Positions 34,106 through 43,249 of a stretch of DNA of 64,000 nucleotides are shown one piece after another. Source of the stretch: JAGOUA01 sp964645655 (GTDB lineage: Bacteria; Patescibacteriota; Patescibacteriia; 2-12-FULL-60-25); NCBI GenBank assembly GCA_964645655.1, contig CAZXZS010000001.1:372001-436000 (forward strand). The letters run 5' to 3'. The notes beneath the pieces are model-generated. The model worked only from the letters and a program-made list of their open reading frames with translations, ran no database searches and had not been told where the DNA came from. Within the stretch, counting starts at the first letter, position 1; the number at the start of each line of letters is the position of its first letter. Made by a program: the position numbers and the translations under genes.

Positions 34106-36213
34106 ATTTTCTAACTCACATTTTGCCGTCTCTAACACACCTCGGCGTTTGGGGTTATTGGCTGGTGCTTCTGGTCGCTCTTTTAGAGTCGCTTGTATTC
34201 GTGGGAATCGTAGTACCCGGAGCGGCATTTGTTGTGATTGCTGGTTTCCTGTCATCTCAAGGCTATTTGGATATCGGCGACCTGATTTGGTTTGCCGCTA
34301 TCGGAGCAATTTTGGGAGACAGTCTTAGTTATTACCTTGGTACGAAAGGAACGAGGTTTTTCCATAACGAAAACAAGTGGCTTAAAGCCGATCACTTAGA
34401 ACGCGGAAAACAATTCTTTCATAAGCATGGAAGTAAGAGTATTTTCTTGGCCCGCTTCATCGGGCCTCTCCGTGCCATTGTGCCATTTATTGCCGGTGTA
34501 TCCGGCATGAAAAAGAGTAGGTTTCTTTTTTGGAATATCATCAGTGCTTTTCTCTGGTCAGCATCGCATCTTTTGGTCGGATATTTTTTCGGAAATGCGT
34601 TTACAGCTATTGAAGTGTGGTCAACCCGGGTTGGATATGCAATCGGGGCAATAGGTGCTTTCTTGGTACTCCTGTACTTCATAAGGTTTGTAACGGTCAA
34701 ACACGGCAGGCAGATAGCAGAATTCATACGATCAGTTTCTTCATCGGTTTGGAATGCAGTATCTTCTAATCCAGATGTTCAAAAATTGGTGAAGAGATAT
34801 CCAATTTTCTTTGCCATCATTAGAACCAGAACTGATCGCAAGACTTTTTCCGGATTGCCACTTACGCTCATTGTTATCAGTTTCGTATATGTCCTCTCGC
34901 TCTTTTTGGGAATCATCCAAGATGTGCTCGCCTCAGAAGCAATAGTGTCGGCCGATCTACGGATCGCCAACTTACTGGCCTACTTCCGAAGCCCAGAACT
35001 TACGAAAGTATTTCTGTGGATTACTCTTTTGGGGAAGTGGCAAATCGTTATTGGCTCGGCAATTATCGTTTCTGCGATCCTTTGGTTTTGGAAAAAGAGA
35101 GATTACATCGTCTATCTCTGGCTGGCACTAGCGGCCGACGAGATATTTAACTATCTAGGAAAACTACTTGTCCATAGGGACCGGCCAGCGAACCCGGCAT
35201 ATCTTGAGAACTCTTTCTCTTTTCCGAGCGGTCATGCAATGGTGGCGGTAATTTTTTACGGCTTTCTGGCATACATTTGGATTCGCCACATGAAAAATTG
35301 GAAGTATAAAGTCAATGCGTTTTTTGCTTGTCTTGTTGTTGTCCTTGCAATCGGCTTTAGCAGATTATATCTGGGCGTGCATTATGTGAGCGATGTATGG
35401 GGCGGATATCTGCTCGGCTTCCTTATCCTTATGACAGTCATCGCATTGTATGAATGGAGACAATTGAGAAAGGGGGAACGGGAGCATGCCGTCGTTTCGA
35501 GAAAAATAAAAACACTAACTATTGGATTGATTTTGGTCAACATTGTTTTCTATGTTGGGTTTGCTTCGCAATACCATCCTCCTCTTGTCGCTCCGGTGCA
35601 GACTTCCATTCAAAATATTGAGGGCGATGTCAGCACATATTTCAGTGAGCAGAAGATTCCCAAATATTCCGAGACATTGATTGGAAGTCCGCAGGAGCCA
35701 CTCGGATTTATTTTCCTTGCAAAGAATGACGGCGTTCTTATTCAAGGCTTCGAGAAAGCAGGATGGTCTGTGGCAGATCGGGTTAGTGTGGGATCAGTCG
35801 CCAAAATTGCTCAAGCGGCCCTACTGCATCGTCAATATCTTAATGCCCCAATGACTCCATCATTTTGGAATGCCACTGTAAATGATTTTGGATTCGAGCA
35901 ACCTACACAAGCCAATAACGTTGATGAGCGTCATCATATTCGAATTTGGAAGACCAATTTAATGCAAGACGGTCTCTCGGTGTATGTCGGCACAGCCAGT
36001 CTTGATACTGCCATCAAATGGCTGGTTACTCACCGAATAAGCCCGGATATCGATAGCGAAAAACTGTTTGTAAAAGACAGTCTAATATCGGCCAATGTCA
36101 TCGAGACCCCGAAGGAAATACAATTTGTTGATCCTGTTTTGGGACAAAATTTCAGCAATGATACTTTTTTCACGAGCGGAAAAATATATGTTGTCACCCT
36201 GCAATCACTATGA
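34102..36213 (+). CDS. DedA-PAP2-LssY fusion membrane protein
   Basis: 703 aa in three parts. Residues 1-200: DedA/SNARE-associated (VTT) domain (ESLVFVGIVVPGAAFVVIAG, FIGPLRAIVPFIAGVSGM). Residues about 250-455: PAP2 phosphatase with HRDRPANPAY, FPSGHAMVAV and SRLYLGVHYVSDVWGG. Residues about 480-700: LssY_C-like domain outside the membrane (SETLIGSPQEPLGFIFLAK, GLSVYVGTASLD). DedA proteins include undecaprenyl-phosphate flippases, so dephosphorylation and return of the lipid carrier may be joined in one chain. It overlaps the preceding and following genes by 4 nt. Confidence 0.82.
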   Translation: MNFLTHILPSLTHLGVWGYWLVLLVALLESLVFVGIVVPGAAFVVIAGFLSSQGYLDIGDLIWFAAIGAILGDSLSYYLGTKGTRFFHNENKWLKADHLERGKQFFHKHGSKSIFLARFIGPLRAIVPFIAGVSGMKKSRFLFWNIISAFLWSASHLLVGYFFGNAFTAIEVWSTRVGYAIGAIGAFLVLLYFIRFVTVKHGRQIAEFIRSVSSSVWNAVSSNPDVQKLVKRYPIFFAIIRTRTDRKTFSGLPLTLIVISFVYVLSLFLGIIQDVLASEAIVSADLRIANLLAYFRSPELTKVFLWITLLGKWQIVIGSAIIVSAILWFWKKRDYIVYLWLALAADEIFNYLGKLLVHRDRPANPAYLENSFSFPSGHAMVAVIFYGFLAYIWIRHMKNWKYKVNAFFACLVVVLAIGFSRLYLGVHYVSDVWGGYLLGFLILMTVIALYEWRQLRKGEREHAVVSRKIKTLTIGLILVNIVFYVGFASQYHPPLVAPVQTSIQNIEGDVSTYFSEQKIPKYSETLIGSPQEPLGFIFLAKNDGVLIQGFEKAGWSVADRVSVGSVAKIAQAALLHRQYLNAPMTPSFWNATVNDFGFEQPTQANNVDERHHIRIWKTNLMQDGLSVYVGTASLDTAIKWLVTHRISPDIDSEKLFVKDSLISANVIETPKEIQFVDPVLGQNFSNDTFFTSGKIYVVTLQSL

Positions 36214-36785
36214 ATGAACTAAGCAAGAAAACCGATCAAGAGTTAGTTTCTGATACGAAGAAAAATAAGGACAATTTTGCCGAAATTATTCGCCGATACG
36301 AGGCTCCTATTCGTCGTTATGTTATACGTTTAGGTTGCAGAGATCCCCATGACGTAGATGATGTACTTCAAGATATATTTATCAAAGTGTATGTAAATAT
36401 TAATGACTATGATAATGGTTTGAAATTTTCTTCGTGGCTGTATCGTATAGCACATAATGAAGCAATTAGTTTTTACAGAAAAAAGAGCGTCCGTCCTGCG
36501 CCCGTCGCAACTGAGGAAGAAACCTACCTATTTGAAAATATCGCGGATGAAACTAATTTTACCGAGTCTCTGGATTCAAAAATAAATGGGGATATCTTGC
36601 GCAGAGCACTTGAAGAACTGGAGGAACAATATCGCGATGTACTCGTCCTCCGGTTTTTTGAAGAAAAGAGTTACACTGAGATATCAGATATTCTCAAAAT
36701 TCCGGAAGGTACTGTTGGGACCCTCCTCAATCGAGGAAAGAAATTTCTCAACGAGATTTTAACCACAAAAAATATAAATTTATGA
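36210..36785 (+). CDS. ECF-family RNA polymerase sigma factor
   Basis: 191 aa. Region 2: FAEIIRRYEAPIRRYVIRLG, DDVLQDIFIKVY and LKFSSWLYRIAHNEAISFYR; region 4: LEELEEQYRDVLVLRFFEEK and YTEISDILKIPEGTVGTLLNRGKK. No region 1 or 3, so it is an ECF (group 4) factor. The candidate anti-sigma gene overlaps its end by 4 nt. Three matching TGAAAG-N17-CGTA sites lie downstream, which it may read. Confidence 0.9.
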   Translation: MNELSKKTDQELVSDTKKNKDNFAEIIRRYEAPIRRYVIRLGCRDPHDVDDVLQDIFIKVYVNINDYDNGLKFSSWLYRIAHNEAISFYRKKSVRPAPVATEEETYLFENIADETNFTESLDSKINGDILRRALEELEEQYRDVLVLRFFEEKSYTEISDILKIPEGTVGTLLNRGKKFLNEILTTKNINL

Positions 36786-37477
36786 ACAATACATTACCTG
36801 AAAAAATCATAGAGGAAATCAAGAAACAAGGAATTGAACCGCGTCCTCGATGGCAGTTTCTCTTGAAAAGATCAGTATTGTGGTCGCTTGCGGTCTTTTC
36901 TACGGTTCTTGGTGGTATTGCCATTGCTATTATTATTTTTACTTTTATTGATCACGATGCGAGCGTACGAGTATACCTTAAAGAAAGTGTCGTCGATGAT
37001 ATTTTGCTTTCAATTCCTTACTTTTGGCTTGCGACCTTAGCCGTACTAACTGGTGTCACAAAATATGCCGTGCGCCATACTAAATTTGGGTATCGCTATG
37101 CAACGGCACGAATAATAGCGACAGTTTTGATCGGCAGTACGTTATTTGGAATAGCACTCAATACGATGGATGTCGGCGAGAGCGTGCAGGATTTTCTCGT
37201 TGAAACAGTTCCGTCGTATGATGCACTTACCTATACTTCAAAAGATGCATGGGTACAGCCCGAAAATGGTTTACTCGGTGGCACGGTCACTGCAATAATT
37301 AGTTCGGAAGAGTTTTACCTTACTGATTTCCACAAGAAAAGTTGGCGTGTAAATACGAGCGAGACACAAGGCAATAACGACTCGATTATTCGACAGGGGG
37401 CAATCGTAAAAATTATCGGGACACAAAAAGACAATTCCACTTTTCGCGCTGGGCAAATATTTCCTTGGGGTAATTAG
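36782..37477 (+). CDS. Membrane protein, putative anti-sigma factor
   Basis: 231 aa. A short cytoplasmic head (KIIEEIKKQGIEPRPRWQFL), three or four membrane helices, and an outer C-terminal domain of about 85 residues. The translational overlap with the ECF sigma gene suggests that it holds the factor at the membrane until a surface signal arrives. No zinc HxxxCxxC box is seen, so it is not of the ZAS class. Function by context only. Confidence 0.6.
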   Translation: MNNTLPEKIIEEIKKQGIEPRPRWQFLLKRSVLWSLAVFSTVLGGIAIAIIIFTFIDHDASVRVYLKESVVDDILLSIPYFWLATLAVLTGVTKYAVRHTKFGYRYATARIIATVLIGSTLFGIALNTMDVGESVQDFLVETVPSYDALTYTSKDAWVQPENGLLGGTVTAIISSEEFYLTDFHKKSWRVNTSETQGNNDSIIRQGAIVKIIGTQKDNSTFRAGQIFPWGN

Positions 37478-37481
37478 TATT

Positions 37482-37508
37482 TGAAAGGAAACGCTATCGG
37501 CCTGCGTA
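37482..37508 (+). promoter_or_regulatory. ECF-type promoter, copy 1
   Basis: TGAAAG, 17 bases, CGTA (37482-37508); the start codon of the VTT gene is 11 nt after. The pattern resembles the sigma-W class (TGAAAC-N16-CGTA). The 3' part GGCCTGCGTAGTAATTAGT is identical in copy 2. Confidence 0.65.
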
Positions 37509-37519
37509 GTAATTAGTAA

Positions 37520-38275
37520 ATGAATACTGTCCACATAACCATTAAGGAACTTTTTGGCATCCCGCAAGAACAAACAATACGTCAGCATTTCGACGACCCT
37601 CTAGTACAACAAACTCTATTAAAAATGCTGACGATTTTTGCAATTGTCGGGGGTGTTTTGCTTTATACGAGTGTTGAAATTAAAGAATCGTCATTTCTAA
37701 GTCAGGGTGTTGTTTTTGGCTGGTTACACTGGTTTGGCCCGTGGGCGTGGTTACTGTATATTGCGCTACTCGTTGTGGCTGTCATGTCGCCCTTGCCTGA
37801 CGCCCTGGTTATTCTCGCCGGGGGATTTTTCTTTGGCCCCATCGTCGGTAGTCTGCTTACGGTGGTAGGTCAAGGACTCGGAGCAACCGTTGATTTTTTA
37901 CTTGCTCGAAGACTCGGTCGTAACTTTGTAAAAACCAAATTTCCCAAAAGTTCATCCTTCATTGATCGCTATAGCGAAAAACTCGGATGGCAAACTGTAT
38001 TCATTATGAGGCTGTTCCCATCAGTGTCGTTTGATATGTTGAGCTATGTTGCCGGGGTTTCAAAACTCTCGCTCCGCAGTTATCTGCTCGCTACTGTTTC
38101 TGGACTGATCCCACTGGCCATTATAACGACTATGCTGGGTCATAGTATCAGCATGCATTCGTCTCGCTTGGCGCTACTCTCGGTGGGTGTTGGTACTTTG
38201 TCCATTGCAATCATTTCAGGAGTATTCTTCTTTGTTTCCTCGTATAAGCGAAAAGTGGCTCTAGAAAGGGTGTAA
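37520..38275 (+). CDS. VTT/SNARE-associated domain membrane protein (TVP38/DedA-like)
   Basis: 251 aa, six helices. PLPDALVILAGGFFFGPIVG and RLFPSVSFDMLSYVAGVSKL are the VTT-domain signatures, including the arginine of the re-entrant loop and the GxxxG-like turn. Such proteins move lipids or lipid carriers across the membrane. Placed directly behind ECF promoter copy 1, so it should belong to the regulon of the upstream sigma factor. Confidence 0.78.
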   Translation: MNTVHITIKELFGIPQEQTIRQHFDDPLVQQTLLKMLTIFAIVGGVLLYTSVEIKESSFLSQGVVFGWLHWFGPWAWLLYIALLVVAVMSPLPDALVILAGGFFFGPIVGSLLTVVGQGLGATVDFLLARRLGRNFVKTKFPKSSSFIDRYSEKLGWQTVFIMRLFPSVSFDMLSYVAGVSKLSLRSYLLATVSGLIPLAIITTMLGHSISMHSSRLALLSVGVGTLSIAIISGVFFFVSSYKRKVALERV

Positions 38276-38282
38276 GTTGTTT

Positions 38283-38309
38283 TGAAAGGAATCCGCTCCG
38301 GCCTGCGTA
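38283..38309 (+). promoter_or_regulatory. ECF-type promoter, copy 2
   Basis: TGAAAG, 17 bases, CGTA (38283-38309), followed by the same GTAATTAGT as copy 1. It lies 58 nt before the secreted acidic protein. Confidence 0.65.
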
Positions 38310-38366
38310 GTAATTAGTGAAAGGTCGATAAAGTTAGAAGTAAATTAACCAACTAAATACAACACT

Positions 38367-38684
38367 ATGAAGAACAAAATCGGATATCTCGGATTGCTCG
38401 GCATCCCTCTCGCAGTGCTTGGTGTCGCCGGTAGCGTGGCGTTCGCTCAGACGAATACACCGCCAGCACACAACACACCGTCTGCCCAAGTCGAACAGAC
38501 GACCTCACCTGATACGGATAACATCCAAGATCAGGCGAACGACAGCAAGCCGGATTCTACCCTTGAAGCAAGTGAAGTGGGGGGCGTAGAAGCTCCGGAA
38601 ACAGGTACTGAAGTAAACGAAGCTCCTGGTGGACACGAAGATGTCGGTTCCAACGCCGATCATCAGTTTGAGGGAGTAGAGTAA
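38367..38684 (+). CDS. Secreted acidic low-complexity protein
   Basis: 105 aa. A signal peptide (GLLGIPLAVLGVAGSVAFA, cleavage after AFA) is followed by a disordered stretch rich in Thr, Pro, Asp and Glu with only one net basic region. It resembles small exported stress proteins without a fold. It stands behind ECF promoter copy 2. The function is unknown. Confidence 0.6.
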   Translation: MKNKIGYLGLLGIPLAVLGVAGSVAFAQTNTPPAHNTPSAQVEQTTSPDTDNIQDQANDSKPDSTLEASEVGGVEAPETGTEVNEAPGGHEDVGSNADHQFEGVE

Positions 38685-38920
38685 GCGAGATTATTTGTCA
38701 CGCAAGAGCAGATGCTTCAAGCCAATGTCAAAATCATCGCCGATTAGGCAAGATTGGTCATAAAGACCAAAATCAGTGGCACAGCTCCGCAAGTACAGCT
38801 CGGTGAAGAAAATAATCTAAAGGTAAACCCAGAAATCACTGAAGCGTCAGTGGTTTCTGGTTGTGTTGCGGAGATAAAAGCAAGCATGTGAATTTTATAA
38901 AAAATGAAGATAATTTTTCT
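38685..38920 (+). other. Possible remnant of a coding sequence
   Basis: The 236-nt gap before the next start has protein-like stretches in two frames, for example VTQEQMLQANVKIIAD then a stop, and TKISGTAPQVQLGEEN and onward to EIKASM and TGA at about 38889. No start or RBS is seen. It may be a decayed gene, or a small frame whose frameshift is an assembly error. Confidence 0.25.
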
Positions 38921-39754
38921 ATGCATTTATTAAAAAGTTGGCGATCAAACAATGATTCCGTACTCGGCAAAGGAATGCTTAATAAAGTTCCGGAGGTTAT
39001 TCTCTCTTTTTGGATCATCAAGATTCTCTGTACCACTGTTGGCGAAACATTCGCGGACTTTTTGAATACCAATTTGAATTTAGGACTCACCGGAACATCG
39101 CTAATCATGGGCATACTACTCGTCGTTGTGCTCATCTTTCAATTTAGAGCGAGAAAATATATCCCAGCAATCTATTGGCTTGCAGTCGTTCTTATCAGCG
39201 TCTTCGGCACTCTAGTCACCGATAATCTGATAGACAATTTCGGTATCTCGTTGGTAACTACCACCACTATCTTTGCCATCGCTCTCGTACTGACTTTTAT
39301 CGCTTGGTATGCGAGTGAAAAAACCTTGTCCATTCACTCTATTGTTACGACCAAGCGAGAATCTTTCTACTGGCTCGCCATCTTTTTTACCTTTGCCTTG
39401 GGTACCGCGGCTGGTGATCTTCTTGCGGAGAAACTCGCACTCGGATATCTACTATCGGCATTAATCTTCGCAGGAGCAATTGCGCTAATAACTATTGCTC
39501 ATTATGTCATTAGGGGTGTGTTGGCATTGGAACATCGTCATCAATCCACGAATGCGGTTCTCGCTTTTTGGTTAGCATATATCTTAACCCGTCCACTCGG
39601 CGCATCTATTGGTGACTATCTGTCACAACCGACAGATAGTGGTGGTCTCGGTTTAGGTACGGTCGTAACCAGCGCGCTGTTCCTTTTTACAATCTTAGCC
39701 ACGGTCACTTACCTTACGATCACAAAGAAAGATGAGATTACCAAGGCCAATTAA
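38921..39754 (+). CDS. Multi-pass membrane protein (COG4705-like)
   Basis: About 277 aa from the ATG at 38921, with eight helices arranged as four similar helix pairs, each ending in an SxGD/AAGDLLA-type turn (TVGETFADFLNT, ALGTAAGDLLAEKL, PLGASIGDYLSQPT). These repeated GD turns and the length match the COG4705-type membrane proteins of unknown function. The start is uncertain; a later ATG at 38975 is possible. It is followed at 16 nt by the ABC ATPase gene. Confidence 0.6.
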   Translation: MHLLKSWRSNNDSVLGKGMLNKVPEVILSFWIIKILCTTVGETFADFLNTNLNLGLTGTSLIMGILLVVVLIFQFRARKYIPAIYWLAVVLISVFGTLVTDNLIDNFGISLVTTTTIFAIALVLTFIAWYASEKTLSIHSIVTTKRESFYWLAIFFTFALGTAAGDLLAEKLALGYLLSALIFAGAIALITIAHYVIRGVLALEHRHQSTNAVLAFWLAYILTRPLGASIGDYLSQPTDSGGLGLGTVVTSALFLFTILATVTYLTITKKDEITKAN

Positions 39755-39770
39755 TGGGCTCTCTAACTAT

Positions 39771-40511
39771 ATGAACACCACTACCAAGCCAATAATCACC
39801 ACTCATGCGCTCACCAAACAATACAAGGATACTCTTGCGCTTGACTCACTAGACCTCCACGTTAATAAAGGGGAGATATTTGGATTTCTTGGCCATAATG
39901 GAGCCGGAAAGACAACCACAGTCAGTATCTTAACGACGCTCATTGCACCCACAGCCGGAACCGCTTCGGTGTGCGGATTTGATACTCAAAAAGAGAGTAT
40001 AGAGGTACAAAAACGCATCGGCTATTTGCCGGAAAACGTAAAATTTTACGATAGCCTCACGGCGTTCGAAAATCTCGAGTATCTCGCGAAGTTGTCGGGT
40101 GTTAAAAATCCAAAAGAAAAAATCCACGAGGTACTCGCATTTCTTGACTTCACCGGTGTTGAAAATAAAAAGCTCGGCGAGTTTTCCAAAGGGATGCGGC
40201 AACGCATCGGTATTGCGCAAGCGATACTGCACGACCCCGAAGTGCTTTTTCTTGACGAGCCCACCAGCGGGCTCGACCCAATGGGTATCAAAAAACTTCG
40301 CGACATCATCATCAAGCTGAATAAAGAAAAAGGCATGACCATCTTTATGAACACACACCTTCTTTCAGAGGTGGCAAAAACATGCACAACAATTGGTGTC
40401 CTCAATCAGGGAAAGCTTATCTATTGTGATTCATTGGCTCACACGATGGAACGTTTCCACGATGAGTCATCTCTTGAAGAAATATATTTCACCCTCGGTG
40501 AAAAACACTAA
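39771..40511 (+). CDS. ABC transporter ATP-binding protein (ABC-2 type)
   Basis: 246 aa. Walker A GHNGAGKTT, signature FSKGMRQR, Walker B VLFLDEPTSGLDP and the H-loop NTHLLSEV are all intact. With two ABC-2 permeases just downstream it should form an exporter of the NatA/multidrug or bacteriocin-immunity kind. Start chosen at 39771 (MNTTTKPIITTHALTKQY); an earlier in-frame start adds residues overlapping the previous gene. Confidence 0.9.
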   Translation: MNTTTKPIITTHALTKQYKDTLALDSLDLHVNKGEIFGFLGHNGAGKTTTVSILTTLIAPTAGTASVCGFDTQKESIEVQKRIGYLPENVKFYDSLTAFENLEYLAKLSGVKNPKEKIHEVLAFLDFTGVENKKLGEFSKGMRQRIGIAQAILHDPEVLFLDEPTSGLDPMGIKKLRDIIIKLNKEKGMTIFMNTHLLSEVAKTCTTIGVLNQGKLIYCDSLAHTMERFHDESSLEEIYFTLGEKH

Positions 40512-40515
40512 CCCC

Positions 40516-41466
40516 ATGGGAAATACACTCACCATTGCGAGCACAGAAATACGTGCATTGTTTCGAGAAAAAACTATGTACTCTATTACGGGAGTATTTC
40601 TGCTTATGACAGCGGCATCTTCGTTTATAGGCTGGTCTACGTTTACTACAGCCGACGCAGTGTATCGCGCCTCGGTGGTCTTTCTCCATGCGCAAGGCGC
40701 AAGTACTGTTCCTGAAAATCCTCTTCACGCTGTTCCCGCACTTGCAAGTTTTGATAACCTCATCGTCTACATTTTGCTCATCGGAGCCTTGCTCGCCGTG
40801 ATTATCGGACACCGCAGTTTTATGCGTGAGCGGCGATCGGGCATTTTACAAGTTTTGTTTACGCGGCCAGTTCCCAAACAATCGTTTGTTTTAGGTAAAA
40901 TACTCGGACTTGGCTTGGTGCTTCTCAGCATTATGAGCATGACAGCAATCATTAGCATTGCTTCGTCATTTTTTCTTCCTCTTCAGCACATAACCATCGT
41001 GGATATTGGTCATGCCCTTGTGTTCTTTCTTTTTTCATTTTTATATATGTTATTTTTTGCTCTGTGCGGACTTCTCTTTGCGATTGTATCGAAAAGTGAA
41101 TCGCTTGCTCTCTTTATACCCATCTGTATCTGGGTCGGCATTACTTTTGTTTTGCCGGAGCTCGCAACAGGTCTCACACCAACTGCATTATTGAATCCCG
41201 TTACCATCCTGCAACTCCCTCCGCTCACAGGGTTCTTTAGTACGGCGCAACATATATTGTTTCCAGTCTCTCTTGGCTGGCACTACACAACCATAAGCGG
41301 TGAGCTGTTAGGAAGTTCATTTAGCGCGAGTCTCCCCATTGGACAAGCATTTTCAGGACATTGGCTAGAAATGGCAACTTTATGTGTCTCTATACTCACT
41401 CTGGGTCTTCTTTCGGCGACTGGTCTACGAAGATTTGATCCGCGCAGAGACTATGTAAACGAATAA
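40516..41466 (+). CDS. ABC-2 type transporter permease
   Basis: 316 aa with six helices. IASTEIRALFREKTMYSITG before the first helix and RSFMRERRSGILQVLFTRPV between helices 2 and 3 are the ABC-2 permease signature, the contact site for the ATPase. A large outer loop lies near residue 60. Starts 4 nt after the ATPase gene. Confidence 0.85.
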   Translation: MGNTLTIASTEIRALFREKTMYSITGVFLLMTAASSFIGWSTFTTADAVYRASVVFLHAQGASTVPENPLHAVPALASFDNLIVYILLIGALLAVIIGHRSFMRERRSGILQVLFTRPVPKQSFVLGKILGLGLVLLSIMSMTAIISIASSFFLPLQHITIVDIGHALVFFLFSFLYMLFFALCGLLFAIVSKSESLALFIPICIWVGITFVLPELATGLTPTALLNPVTILQLPPLTGFFSTAQHILFPVSLGWHYTTISGELLGSSFSASLPIGQAFSGHWLEMATLCVSILTLGLLSATGLRRFDPRRDYVNE

Positions 41467-41470
41467 TGAT

Positions 41471-42448
41471 ATGGAACAAATTTTAACTGTTGCAAAAAAA
41501 GAATACGGCGACGCAATGCGAAATTATGTGTTTGTAACATTTCTCGTATTTCTCATTGTATTGACAGGCATCTCCATGTACGTCGGATCACTCAATTTTC
41601 AAGTCAAAGTCTCGCTATTCGAAAAAACCTATCAAGCTCTTATTGCCGCAGGTCAGCCAGTAGGCACTCTCACGCGACCGGAGTTTTTTCCTCTTCAACT
41701 TTTACGAGCCACCATAGAATATCTAGAAATTATCGGAGCGATTCTGGCGATATCGCTCGGCTATTTGAGCATTGCAAAAGAAAAGGGCAATAATACGCTA
41801 CCACTCATTTTTACGCGGCCGATTACTCGAAAAAAATATTATTTAGGTAAATTAATCGGGAATGCCGCACTTCTTATGTCTGTGTGTGCGCTCCTTTTCC
41901 TTACTATTATTGGCATTATTGTGCTCGTGGGAGGTGTTCACATATCTCTCCTTGAGGTTACAAAGATACTTCTCTCTGCCTTGGCTACGCTGGTATATCT
42001 TTCTATATTTTTTCTATTCGCAGCCCTCTCTACCATCCTCATGCGGTTTCCTTCAAATGCCCTCATACTCACTTTTGTCGTTTGGATGTTCTTTGTACTT
42101 ATTGTGCCGCAGATCGGAGATACTATGGACACCGACAATCAGGTGCCCGGTGGGTTTTTTAATGCACTGCACATCAGCCAAACGGATTCACATATTATCC
42201 TTAGACAATTTCCACTGTATGAAAATCTTCGTAATGGGACGGAAGAAACATCTATTACCAAACACTATGAACGTCTTACTTTTGCACTTCTCGGCATCAA
42301 AGATATCTACAATGGCAAATCATTGAACTACATATTTTTAGACAAGGTCTGGGAAATTTTGTGGCTCATAGGATTTCTGCTCACCTTCGGGTTCGCATCA
42401 TTGTATGCGTTTGCGAGAAGCCAAGTTCTGTGGCAAAAGGTCGAGTAG
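41471..42448 (+). CDS. ABC-2 type transporter permease
   Basis: 325 aa, six helices. VAKKEYGDAMRNYVFVTFLV at the start and LSIAKEKGNNTLPLIFTRPI match the ABC-2 permease pattern and mirror those of the preceding permease, so the two are probably the paired halves of one exporter. Starts 4 nt after its neighbour. Confidence 0.85.
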   Translation: MEQILTVAKKEYGDAMRNYVFVTFLVFLIVLTGISMYVGSLNFQVKVSLFEKTYQALIAAGQPVGTLTRPEFFPLQLLRATIEYLEIIGAILAISLGYLSIAKEKGNNTLPLIFTRPITRKKYYLGKLIGNAALLMSVCALLFLTIIGIIVLVGGVHISLLEVTKILLSALATLVYLSIFFLFAALSTILMRFPSNALILTFVVWMFFVLIVPQIGDTMDTDNQVPGGFFNALHISQTDSHIILRQFPLYENLRNGTEETSITKHYERLTFALLGIKDIYNGKSLNYIFLDKVWEILWLIGFLLTFGFASLYAFARSQVLWQKVE

Positions 42449-42489
42449 AACAATTATTAAGGTATTAACTAAAAAATTAACTTAAAGAT

Positions 42490-43077
42490 ATGACCAATAA
42501 AATAATGTACAGCATCGTTGGAATTGTAGGCGTTGCTCTCATTGCAGGGTTTGTGTTCATGAAATCGAATGGCACATCGCAACCAGTACCTGTAACAACC
42601 ACGACGAAAGACGCTGGTGTGTCGAGTGATCCACAAGACATCGTGCCAGGCACATATCCAAACCAAATAAAAAATACTGCGATGGCGAGCGGTCTTTCAA
42701 TTGTCTCTGGTCTTGTCGAAAACAATGTTGATGCGCAGGGAAAGATAACCGATGACCATCTGGAATTACTTCTTAAGAATACCTCTGCACAAGACATGAG
42801 TAACTTCGAGGTGTACTACACAATCGCTGATCTCACGACAGCAAAAAGCGAAGGATACTACAAAAAACTAACGGGCTTTGTTTTAAAGAGAGGAGAATCA
42901 AAATCGGTACACTTCGATGGGAAAGGTGGAAATGATCATTTTGGAGTAAATAAAGATGGTCTCTACTTTACTTCAAAAAATAAACTGCAATTCGATGTCC
43001 AAGTCAGTACGCCGGGATTTCAGGTGGCTCACCTTCAGGTTCTCAAAGACGCCGGAGGCGCGGAGCTCAAAGACTGA
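42490..43077 (+). CDS. Membrane-anchored extracytoplasmic protein
   Basis: 195 aa: one N-terminal helix (YSIVGIVGVALIAGFVFM), then a beta-rich outer domain (DDHLELLLKNTSAQDMSNFE, YYKKLTGFVLKRGESKSVHF). The outer domain resembles FxLYD/immunoglobulin-like modules. It closes the ABC gene block and may assist the exporter; no family is named with confidence. Confidence 0.6.
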   Translation: MTNKIMYSIVGIVGVALIAGFVFMKSNGTSQPVPVTTTTKDAGVSSDPQDIVPGTYPNQIKNTAMASGLSIVSGLVENNVDAQGKITDDHLELLLKNTSAQDMSNFEVYYTIADLTTAKSEGYYKKLTGFVLKRGESKSVHFDGKGGNDHFGVNKDGLYFTSKNKLQFDVQVSTPGFQVAHLQVLKDAGGAELKD

Positions 43078-43216
43078 TTATTTAAATTAAGGTCTGAAAT
43101 TTCGTCCCACGGCTCGATCATTACGGACAAAGGGTCAAAAAGTTGCACCATTGCACAAATGCTTGCCACAGAGGCAAACAAATGGCAAAAAGGGGTCTCT
43201 TGAGAAGAGTAAAGAT

Positions 43217-43243
43217 TGAAAGAAGCTCGACAGGCTCTGCGTA
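43217..43243 (+). promoter_or_regulatory. ECF-type promoter, copy 3
   Basis: TGAAAG, 17 bases, CGTA (43217-43243), the same spacing as copies 1 and 2. The sequence between the boxes differs, so it is not a simple duplication. No open frame follows. Confidence 0.55.
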
Positions 43244-43249
43244 GTAATC

